The notes beneath the pieces were generated by a model. That model was not told the DNA's origin, ran no database searches, and was given only the letters and a program-made list of their open reading frames with translations. This document shows positions 39,057 through 45,387 of a DNA stretch of 45,387 bases, piece after piece (position 1 is the first letter of the stretch; every line of letters begins with the position of its first letter). Both the position numbers and the translations under genes were made by a program. Location of the stretch: the NCBI GenBank assembly GCA_902812445.1, contig CADDZF010000008.1, positions 1-45,387 of the forward strand, in the 5' to 3' direction. Source of the stretch: Methylococcaceae bacterium. GTDB lineage: Bacteria; Pseudomonadota; Gammaproteobacteria; Methylococcales; Methylococcaceae.

Positions 39057-39491
39057 CTAGGTCGTCAGAACATCCGCCGCTCGGCGCATCACGGCGGACG
39101 GTTTCAGGTTATGGGTCACTACCTGAGGACAGCGCAGACACGCCGCACGGCCTTCCTGTTGCCACCAGCGGCAGTTCGGCCGGATCGAGCAGGCTGGCAG
39201 TCGCGACACTGCCACGGGCACCCAGCGCACCACCTTTTCTGCGAGCCGACACTTCGATTCCCCGCTCGCGAAATGCGCGCAGCCGCTGCAGGCGCACGGG
39301 GCGGCGAAGCGGAAGACCTCGGATGGCGCAACCGGTTTGGCCAGCGCCAGCAACTTCTCGGTCACCGGCTCGGCTGAGCTCAGATACGCCATTTCGGGCG
39401 CATCCGGAGTGCCGCCGACGACGCCGATCACCTTACTGCCTTCCCAATCCGGCTGGGCGCTGGGACACAGCGTCAGGTCTTGGTGGTTCAT
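39057..39491 (-). CDS. Cysteine-rich accessory protein of the peptide cassette
   Basis: A 144-residue soluble protein with nine cysteines: 9, 66, 68, 71, 81, 101, 107, 118 and 121. Those at 66-71 (C-x-C-x2-C) and at 118/121 (C-x2-C) suggest Fe-S or zinc binding. SKVIGVVGGTPDAPEMAYL and SEVFRFAAPCACSGCAHF look like conserved blocks; I recall similar proteins beside bacteriocin-type transporters in other bacteria, but this is from memory. I chose the ATG at 39491, with GAGGA upstream, over an earlier start that would overlap the peptide gene. It could modify or bind the peptides; no known maturase domain is visible. Confidence 0.75.
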   Translation of the reverse strand: MNHQDLTLCPSAQPDWEGSKVIGVVGGTPDAPEMAYLSSAEPVTEKLLALAKPVAPSEVFRFAAPCACSGCAHFASGESKCRLAEKVVRWVPVAVSRLPACSIRPNCRWWQQEGRAACLRCPQVVTHNLKPSAVMRRAADVLTT

Positions 39492-39504
39492 GGTGGCGTT
39501 ATCC

Positions 39505-39780
39505 TCAGGCGAATCCGGCAGAGGCAAAGCCTGCCGTTTCCACTACCGGCACGCTCAATCCGCCCTGTAAGCCCTGCAGAATATCGGGACGGATGCCCCC
39601 CGCGATGATGCCGATGTCCTTCGCAAAGGTATATCCGCCTCCACCGACCTCCTCCACTTCCTCCTCACTCAACTCGATGCCAGCGGCCTTGCGGGCGTCC
39701 AGTGCTCGTTCCACACCTTGAGCCGCTACGCGGACCAGATCGTCCATTGATATGCGCAATGATTTCCTATGGTTCGACAT
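39505..39780 (-). CDS. Double-glycine leader peptide 1 (putative export substrate)
   Basis: A 91-residue peptide. The leader (residues 1-48) contains the hydrophobic/acidic pattern IELSEEEVEEVGGG, typical of substrates cleaved by C39 peptidases. The predicted core begins around GYTFAKDIG (from residue 49) and is rich in Gly, Ala and hydrophobics, without Cys. An ideal AAGGAG ribosome-binding site precedes the ATG. It lies 13 bp before the Cys-rich gene. No homologue recognised. Confidence 0.8.
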   Translation of the reverse strand: MSNHRKSLRISMDDLVRVAAQGVERALDARKAAGIELSEEEVEEVGGGGYTFAKDIGIIAGGIRPDILQGLQGGLSVPVVETAGFASAGFA

Positions 39781-39815
39781 GACGTTCTCCTTCGATCAAC
39801 AACGGAAAAACCGGT

Positions 39816-40034
39816 TTACTGTCCGAATATCGCCGCTTGGGGCGGCAGAGGTTGTGGATTGAGCGCTACAGCATCAAGCTTGCTAATGAAATCAGCAGGA
39901 CGTATGTAGGGCCAGACCCAGCGGGGGAATGACGACAAGTCCTGATCGGGACCGATCAGCCCGCCGGCCACTTTTTCCAGATCACTGGCAGCGATGGGCG
40001 CCAAATCGCCGCTCATCCGTATTTGCTTACTCAT
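39816..40034 (-). CDS. Double-glycine leader peptide 2 with LNPQPLPP core
   Basis: A 72-residue peptide. The leader (residues 1-25) ends LAPIAASDLEKVAGG, a classic double-glycine site. The 47-residue core is rich in Trp, Pro and Ile (FPRWVWPYIRP) and ends DAVALNPQPLPPQAAIFGQ. The LNPQPLPP motif recurs in small uncharacterised bacterial peptides. GGAGA lies 6 nt upstream of the ATG. It is the first gene of the cassette, 35 bp upstream of peptide 1. Confidence 0.8.
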   Translation of the reverse strand: MSKQIRMSGDLAPIAASDLEKVAGGLIGPDQDLSSFPRWVWPYIRPADFISKLDAVALNPQPLPPQAAIFGQ

Positions 40035-40059
40035 AGCTATTCTCCATGAATGGACGTTG

Positions 40060-40080
40060 ACAGAATCCGAGCGATTCTGT
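40060..40080 (-). promoter_or_regulatory. Hairpin in the leader of the peptide cassette
   Basis: Perfect 8-bp inverted repeat ACAGAATC, loop CGAGC, GATTCTGT, 25 bp upstream of the first peptide's ATG. There is no T-run, so an operator or mRNA-stability element is more likely than a terminator. Confidence 0.4.
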
Positions 40081-40244
40081 AGTTAAAAGCGTGATAGCGA
40101 AGGTCGTTGCAGTCGCTTCCTGCCCGCAAAAACAACTCGTCCCTGCATCGCTATCACTCCCACCTGCCGAAACCCCTGTCCTGCGTTCGGCAGGTGAGTC
40201 AAGCCTACGCGGGGCGTGCGAGCTGCGCTGTGAGCCATTGCACG

Positions 40245-41322
40245 CGCGCGCTGTGCACTTTTACCTTCGGCGGCAATGTCGATGTTGAACACGCGCTTCA
40301 AGCGCTACACCCAGCTCATCGCCGCCTGCCGCTCGGCGGGTGTTGGGTTGGCGGCCTCGTTTGGCGCTTTGGCCTTGTTGCCTTTGCCGCGTTTGGCTGG
40401 TGTCACCCGCGCGGTGCTTAACTGTTCGGGGGAACACCCCATGGAAGCGGGTGAGGTTCACCCTGGGCTTCGGGATCAGGGCAGCTAGCCGGGCGCTAAA
40501 GTCCTACGGTTCGACAAAATCGCCGGGAGCGATTTTGAACAGCCGAAGGCTGGCCCGCAGGGCAGGAGGCCCGGAGTCACATCACATGTGTCGTCCCATC
40601 CCGGTAGGGTGTCTTCAGTTGATAGCGGATGTTGCCGACTTCGGTCAGTGAGAAGCGCTTTTCGGAAGACCGCCGGACGGCTGACGTAACGACACAGCCG
40701 TTTCCGCTTGGCTCGTTCATTCGCTTTGGCCGCCACACCGACATGCAGGGAAAAGCCGGCTACCTTGCCCGCCGTGTCCATGATGGAATCGTACGGATCG
40801 CAGACCGGCAGCATTTGCAGGGTAAACACCTTGGGACCTTGCTGGGGTCCCACGGGAATGCGGCATGTAATGGAATGTCCCAGCAGTTGATCCATCGGCC
40901 CGTCATCCACGGCCTCCGAGGCGAGATAGCTGTTCTCCGCATCCCGCTCCAATAGCCCTTCCCGTTCCAGAAAGCGGGCAATGCGCACGGCGATGGTCTG
41001 GGCCAGTTGCGTGAATTCGTCCCGGCTCAAGCGCCTTGGCCCAGCGAAACCGGGCTGCCGATCCGTTGGCGCCATCGAGATAAACACCATCCAGAAACAG
41101 CATATGGAAGTGAATATTCAGGTTGAGTGCGGATCCAAACCGCTGGATCAATGTGATGGTACCGGTTTGTGCCGTGGCCCGGGTATAGCCGGCTTTTTTC
41201 GTCAGATGTGCGGCGATGACGCGGTAGACGATGCCCAGCACCTGGCCTATGATCGCCGGCCGGCTGGCAAACAGAAACCGGAGCGGGAAAGGCACACTGA
41301 GCACCCTTTGCCGCATGTTTGT
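40245..41322 (-). pseudogene. Degenerate IS91-family transposase
   Basis: On the minus strand, successive pieces in different frames match IS91-type (HUH, rolling-circle) transposases: [18 protein letters not shown] and TLIQRFGSALNLNIHFHMLF (41316-41100), LLGHSITCRIPVGPQ and VAGFSLHVGV and RLCRYVSRPA (41090-40650), then NLTRFHGVF (about 40450) and LKRVFNIDI (about 40300). The N-terminal zinc region is absent, the CxxC end is missing and several frameshifts occur, so it is inactive. A hairpin-rich segment interrupts it at 40505-40580. Its 5' side abuts a gltX fragment. Confidence 0.82.
40505..40580. repeat. REP/MITE-like hairpin element inside the IS91 remnant
   Basis: CAAAATCGC, loop CGGGA, GCGATTTTG at 40515-40537 is a perfect 9-bp inverted repeat; CAGCC-GAA-GGCTG follows at about 40540-40552, then GGCCC...GGGC-rich sequence. 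Transposase similarity stops before it and resumes after it, so it looks inserted. Only one copy is seen in this window. Confidence 0.45.
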
Positions 41323-41324
41323 CC

Positions 41325-41730
41325 GTCAATGCCATTCTAGAAGGCATGACCTGGCTCGGTCATGCCTACGACGAAGGCCCTTTCTATCAGAGCCAGCGGT
41401 TTGATCGCTACAAATCGCTACAAAAAGGTGATCCAAACTTTATTGGATCAAGGCAAGGCGTATCATTGTTATTGCATCAAAGAAGAGCTTGAAGCGCTGC
41501 GGGCTCAGCAAATGGCACGCAAGGAAAAACCCCGTTATACCGGGATATGCCGCAGCCGTACCGAACCCCGCGAAGGCGTGGAGCCGGTGGTGCGCTTTCG
41601 CAGTCCGGATGAAGGCGAGGTGGTGACCGACGATGTGGTCAGGGGCCGAGTTGTTTTCCAAAACAAGCAATTGGATGATTTGATCATCATGCGCTCCGAC
41701 GGGACGCCGACCTATAATCTCACGGTCGAC
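41325..41730 (+). pseudogene. gltX: gltX (glutamyl-tRNA synthetase) internal fragment
   Basis: Only about 135 of roughly 470-490 codons remain. [84 protein letters not shown] all match GluRS. The first part is in one frame and the rest in another: a 10-bp tandem duplication (ATCGCTACAA at 41404-41413 and 41414-41423) causes the shift, and removing one copy restores [15 protein letters not shown]. Both ends are truncated, by the IS91 remnant and by unrelated sequence. An intact gltX must exist elsewhere. Confidence 0.88.
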
Positions 41731-41798
41731 ACCCATCCCGCTGAAGTGAGGCGACCTTTGTATGTCTGGAAAACGCGCCAGATGATTTCGGAGTCCGG

Positions 41799-42413
41799 GT
41801 GACCCAATCACGCAACCGGCAAAATGTGGTGAACTTGGAAGATTTCGCCGCGCTCGCTGAGCGCCAGTTGATGTGACAGCAAACATTACAGATGGCCGGC
41901 ATCGAGTATCTAGTCGAGCGCGGCGAAGACGATTCAGCGCTGTCGGATAAGTGTTTCAGCACTCGTGAGGCTGCTCCCATTCTGGCATGCACAGTAATAT
42001 CAGCGAATTGGCACGAGTTTGTCGTTGCAGCCAAAGGCGACAAGAAGAGGCTGTTCGGGCGAGAGGGATTTGTTGTCTCGACTGATCCCTTCCGTAAAGC
42101 CTATGAGCAGCTTTTTCCCGATTTGCTGACTGGGCGGCAGCTTTGGAGAACGGTTCAGGTCGGCAGGATCGTGCAATCATGGATTCGAGACAGGGCAGCC
42201 TCGGAGCCGGATCCCAAGATTCTGCCTGAGGATGTTCTTCCGGCGAGAGAAATTCTGAGGCATGCCGCATGGTTACTGTTGCATATTTTGTTTAGACGGC
42301 CGCAGCTGCAAAACGGTCCGACCTTGGAATTGACAGAAGACGAGCTTAATAAATTATCGATGGAGATGGATATCGTTGCTCAAAAGCTGGTGGAAGTGCC
42401 TCAGGCTATTTAA
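41799..42413 (+). pseudogene. AIPR-like (abortive infection) C-terminal remnant with internal stop
   Basis: One frame runs from about 41799 to 42413, broken by TGA at 41874. Before it lies TQSRNRQNVVNLEDFAALAE; after it QMAGIEYLVERGED. This order (ATN-Q-N-V ... DF ... Q ... GI-Y ... KRGE) is what I know from AIPR phage-abortive-infection proteins. The downstream 173-codon part could still be translated from ATG 41892. The N-terminal nuclease part is missing. It lies directly upstream of a type III restriction operon, a likely defence island. The family assignment is tentative. Confidence 0.5.
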
Positions 42414-42514
42414 TGGGGTAAGCAGGCACGGAGCATTTTCGAGAACCGAACCGACTGCCGCACATTGAAAGGCCGACTGATGGCAGCATTGGCATAGCGG
42501 AAAATAAGATAGTG

Positions 42515-44212
42515 ATGACGAAGCAAAAACTGGAACTCACTTGGATTGGCAAGGAAAAACGGCCCCAACTGGAGCCGCGTATCCTGCTCGAAGATCCGGA
42601 AAAGTCCTACCATGCCAAGCATCGGGTTTCGGATAACGACATTTTCGACAACCGGCTGATCTTCGGGGACAACCTACTGGCGCTCAAGGCATTGGAGCAG
42701 GAGTTCACCGGCAAGGTGAAATGCGTGTTCATCGATCCGCCTTACAACACCGGCAGCGCGTTCGCGCATTACGACGACGGGCTGGAGCATTCGATCTGGC
42801 TGGGGCTGATGCGGGACCGGCTGGAGATCATCCGGCGCTTGCTGGCGGAGGATGGATCGCTGTGGATCACGATTGACGACAACGAAGCTCACTACCTTAA
42901 GCTGCTCTGCGACGAGATATTTGGCCGACAGAACTTCATTGCTTCAAACATTTGGCAGAAGAGATATTCACGAGAGAATAGAGAGGCGATCGGAGATGCA
43001 CATGACTATGTTTTCCTATTTGCGAAGAACGCTGAACGTTTCAAGGCTATTCGCAATCGGGTACCAATAAGCGAAGAGCAGGCAAAGGTCTACAAGAACC
43101 CAAACAATCATCCACGTGGTCGTTGGCGTCCTATTCCAATGACTGCGCAAGGATATCGACCGAACCAGATGTACGAGATCGTTGCGCCGGGTGGCGCTGT
43201 GCATCGACCACCCGAAGGACGTTGCTGGTCCACGATAGAAAGCGAGTTCCTAAAGTTGCGAAACGCTGGCCGAATCTACTTCGGCAAGGACGGTAACAGC
43301 CAGCCAAACATCATTCGCTTCTTGGATGAGGTTGAAGGTATGGTGCCTTGGACATGGTGGCCGCACGAGGAAGTGGGCCACACGGACGAAGCGAAGAAGG
43401 AAATGCACGCGCTGTTCGGAAAGGGCGACCCGTTTGTTACACCGAAACCAGAGAGACTGATCGCGCGCGTTCTCCACATTGCCACAAACGCCGGAGACCT
43501 CGTCCTCGACTCCTTCGCCGGCTCCGGCACCACCGGCGCGGTCGCCCACAAAATGGGCCGCCGCTGGATCATGGTGGAGTTGGGCGAACATTGCCACTCG
43601 CATGTTATCCCGCGCCTGAAGAAGGTGATTGACGGCGATGACAAGGGCGGCATCTCCGAAAGCGTCGGCTGGAAGGGTGGTGGCGGCTTCCGTTACTACA
43701 CCCTTGCTCCTTCCCTGATCGTCAATGATCGCTGGGGCAACCCGGTCATCAATCCCGAATACAACCCGGCACAACTGGCCGAGGCGCTGTGCAAGCTGGA
43801 AGGCTTCAGCTACGCGCCTTCGGAGATGCACTGGTGGCAGCACGGCCACTCCAGCGAGCGCGATTTTCTGTTCGTCACCACGCAAAACCTGTCTGCCGAC
43901 CAGTTGCAGGCCCTATCCGATGAAGTCGGCCCCGAGCAGAGTCTGCTGGTATGCTGCTCGGCCTTCCGCGGCGTGACGGCGGCCAAGGCATCGCAACGCT
44001 GGCCCAACCTGACGCTGAAGAAGATTCCCAAGATGGTGCTGGCCCGCTGCGAGTGGGGCCATGACGATTACAGCTTGAACGTTTCGAATCTGCCCATGGC
44101 GACAACGTCTCCCCCGACGGCTATCCCGGCAGCGGACGATGGGCGACGGGCGGCCAGGCGCAAAGAGACCGCGCCCGGGCAAGGTGCGCTATTCGAGGAG
44201 GACAAGGTGTGA
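42515..44212 (+). CDS. mod: Type III restriction-modification DNA methyltransferase (Mod)
   Basis: A 565-residue N6-adenine methyltransferase. The catalytic motif DPPYNTG is at residue 74 on, and the S-adenosylmethionine motif DSFAGSGTTGAVAHKMGRRW near 331-350. DPPY before FxGxG is the beta-class order used by type III Mod proteins. The target-recognition region lies between them (about 130-300), where base composition is lower in GC than the flanks. A GTG three bases upstream (42512) is an alternative start. The stop overlaps the next start (GTGA). Confidence 0.93.
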   Translation: MTKQKLELTWIGKEKRPQLEPRILLEDPEKSYHAKHRVSDNDIFDNRLIFGDNLLALKALEQEFTGKVKCVFIDPPYNTGSAFAHYDDGLEHSIWLGLMRDRLEIIRRLLAEDGSLWITIDDNEAHYLKLLCDEIFGRQNFIASNIWQKRYSRENREAIGDAHDYVFLFAKNAERFKAIRNRVPISEEQAKVYKNPNNHPRGRWRPIPMTAQGYRPNQMYEIVAPGGAVHRPPEGRCWSTIESEFLKLRNAGRIYFGKDGNSQPNIIRFLDEVEGMVPWTWWPHEEVGHTDEAKKEMHALFGKGDPFVTPKPERLIARVLHIATNAGDLVLDSFAGSGTTGAVAHKMGRRWIMVELGEHCHSHVIPRLKKVIDGDDKGGISESVGWKGGGGFRYYTLAPSLIVNDRWGNPVINPEYNPAQLAEALCKLEGFSYAPSEMHWWQHGHSSERDFLFVTTQNLSADQLQALSDEVGPEQSLLVCCSAFRGVTAAKASQRWPNLTLKKIPKMVLARCEWGHDDYSLNVSNLPMATTSPPTAIPAADDGRRAARRKETAPGQGALFEEDKV

Positions 44213-44499
44213 AACGCGATCAGGCACTATCGCTGCTGGCGCGCAGCAAGCCCGTGCTGGCCGAGCGTTATGGGGTCACCCGGCTGGCCCTGTTCGGCTC
44301 CACCGCGCGCGATTCGGCGCGCCCGGACAGCGATGTGGACGTGCTGGTAGCCTTCGATGGCGCGGCCGGTTCCGCGCGCTACTTCGGCGTCCAGTTCTAT
44401 CTGGAGGACGCTTTGGGTTGTCCGGTCGACCTGGTCACGGAAAAAGCGTTGCGCAAGGAGCTGCGCCCGTCCATCGAGCGGGAGGCCGTCGATGTCTGA
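44209..44499 (+). CDS. mntA: MntA-like nucleotidyltransferase (antitoxin)
   Basis: A 96-residue minimal nucleotidyltransferase. The signature GS-x10-DxD is exact: Gly30-Ser31 ... Asp42-Val-Asp44. In MntA/HepT pairs this enzyme adds AMP to a Tyr of the HEPN toxin, silencing it. The GTG start overlaps the mod stop and has GAGGAGG upstream. It overlaps the HEPN gene by 8 bp. Its place inside a type III restriction operon is unusual. Confidence 0.92.
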   Translation: MKRDQALSLLARSKPVLAERYGVTRLALFGSTARDSARPDSDVDVLVAFDGAAGSARYFGVQFYLEDALGCPVDLVTEKALRKELRPSIEREAVDV

Positions 44500-44845
44500 C
44501 GCCACGCCGCGCGAGTGGCGCTTTTATCTGGACGATATGATCGGCTTTGCCGAAAAGGTGCTGGCCTATACCCATGGCCTCGATCAGGCCGCTTTCGAGG
44601 CCAGCGGACTCAACTATGACGCCACGCTGCGCAATCTGGAACTGATCGGCGAAGCGGCGATGCACATTCCGGAATCGGTGCGACAGACCCATCCGGAGAT
44701 TCCATGGCGCATGATCGTCGCCACCCGAAATCGCCTGATTCATGGCTATCTCGGCATCGATAATGACACTGTGTGGAGCATCGTCGAGGACGATGTGCCG
44801 AATCTTCTGCAACAATTGAAGCTGATGCGGGAGAAGTCGGCATGA
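44492..44845 (+). CDS. hepT: HepT-like HEPN ribonuclease (toxin)
   Basis: A 117-residue helical protein with the HEPN motif Rx4HxY: Arg79, His84, Tyr86 in RNRLIHGY. The Tyr is the usual site of AMP addition by MntA. TLRNLELIGEAAMHIP is typical of the DUF86 group. The start overlaps mntA and the stop overlaps res (ATGA), so all four genes are coupled. The toxin motif is intact. Confidence 0.92.
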   Translation: MSDATPREWRFYLDDMIGFAEKVLAYTHGLDQAAFEASGLNYDATLRNLELIGEAAMHIPESVRQTHPEIPWRMIVATRNRLIHGYLGIDNDTVWSIVEDDVPNLLQQLKLMREKSA

Positions 44846-45387
44846 ATCAAGTCTTTCACCATGTCAGCGGCCGTCTGTCGCTTCGCCCGCCGCAAGCGGA
44901 ATCGCTTTCGCGTCTGGTACACGCCATCGGAGCGACGCCGGCGCTCTTGCGTCACGAACGGGATGTCCCGGCCATCCTCTCCACGCTGATGGCCGAGTTT
45001 CCAACCCTGGAAGATTTCGAGCGCGAATTCCCCTCGCTGTGCTTCGCGCTGGCCACGGGTGTGGGCAAGACCCGGCTGATGGGAGCCTTCATCGCCTATC
45101 TGCATCTGGCGCACGGCATCAACAACTTCTTCGTGCTGGCCCCGAACCTGACGATCTACAACAAGCTCGTCACCGACTTCACGCGCAACACGCCGAAGTA
45201 CGTGCTCAAGGGTATCGCCGAGTTTGCCCAGCAGCCGCCGCTGATCATCACTGGCGACAACTACGACCAGACCGGCGCGGCGGTGGACGATCAGTCGATG
45301 GGCTTTGCCCACGACGTGCGCATCAACATCTTCAACATCTCCAAGATCAATTCCGAAGTGCGCGGCGGCAAGGAGCCGCGCATCAAG
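44842..45387 (+). CDS. res: Type III restriction endonuclease Res subunit, 3' end outside window
   Basis: The first 182 residues of the helicase/nuclease subunit. Walker A is ATGVGKT at 71-77 (CFALATGVGKTRLMGAF), followed by the helicase motif Ia segment FFVLAPNLTIYNKL. The nuclease domain would lie at the missing C-terminus. It partners Mod to cut DNA between two unmethylated head-to-head sites. The start overlaps hepT by 4 bp. Confidence 0.92.
   Translation, partial: MNQVFHHVSGRLSLRPPQAESLSRLVHAIGATPALLRHERDVPAILSTLMAEFPTLEDFEREFPSLCFALATGVGKTRLMGAFIAYLHLAHGINNFFVLAPNLTIYNKLVTDFTRNTPKYVLKGIAEFAQQPPLIITGDNYDQTGAAVDDQSMGFAHDVRINIFNISKINSEVRGGKEPRIK

Noticed and set aside
41343-41366. 9-bp inverted repeat GGCATGACC / GGTCATGCC, considered as an attachment or IS end
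   Set aside because: It falls inside the gltX coding similarity ([13 protein letters not shown]), which explains it.

Overview
The window reads as a chromosomal segment of a high-GC gammaproteobacterium. The evidence is a fis-purH pair with a dusB remnant upstream of fis, a fused nuoCD inside a complete nuoA-N operon, and E. coli-like Hsp33 and MsrA. Exopolysaccharide-type and peptide-export genes would suit an environmental lineage such as a methanotroph relative, but I cannot fix the genus.

Layout. (1) 1-3.3 kb, minus strand: purH (3' end outside the window), fis, a decayed dusB, a tRNA-Pro(GGG) and an FmdB-type zinc ribbon protein. (2) 3.4-4.0 kb: a small lipoprotein with a glycine-rich tail. 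(3) 4.2-18.9 kb, minus strand: all 13 genes of NADH:quinone oxidoreductase, mostly overlapping or a few bases apart, with one odd 199-bp gap between nuoB and nuoCD. (4) 19.35-23.87 kb, plus strand: GH39-type glycosidase, glucose-6-phosphate dehydrogenase (zwf) and a glycoamylase-like (GH144/PF10091) protein, followed by a cation diffusion facilitator. (5) 24.8-27.2 kb: a redox-repair group, exported MsrA, Hsp33 and cytosolic MsrA. (6) 27.3-29.0 kb: an M48 lipoprotein protease and a secreted beta/gamma-crystallin-like protein.

(7) 29.4-35.6 kb, plus strand: a polysaccharide chain-length protein carrying what looks like a catalytically dead tyrosine-recombinase domain at its C-terminus, overlapping an ABC exporter, then a PHP-domain phosphoesterase, a small membrane protein and a nitroreductase. 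(8) 35.6-40.03 kb, minus strand: a self-contained export cassette with two small double-glycine-leader peptides, a cysteine-rich accessory protein, an HlyD-type adaptor and a C39-peptidase ABC transporter. (9) 40.2-42.4 kb: a graveyard of mobile and defence debris, namely a frameshifted IS91-family transposase with a hairpin-rich insertion, a gltX fragment broken by a 10-bp duplication, and an AIPR-like remnant with an internal stop. (10) 42.5 kb to the end: a type III restriction-modification operon in which a MntA/HepT-like nucleotidyltransferase/HEPN pair sits between mod and res, all with overlapping starts and stops.

The best candidates for something undescribed are the double-glycine peptide cassette, the chain-length/recombinase-fold fusion, and a shared operator-like signal: two inverted repeats of the form GGTAA-N3-TTACC spaced 21-22 bp apart, found upstream of both the GH39-zwf operon and the chain-length/ABC operon.
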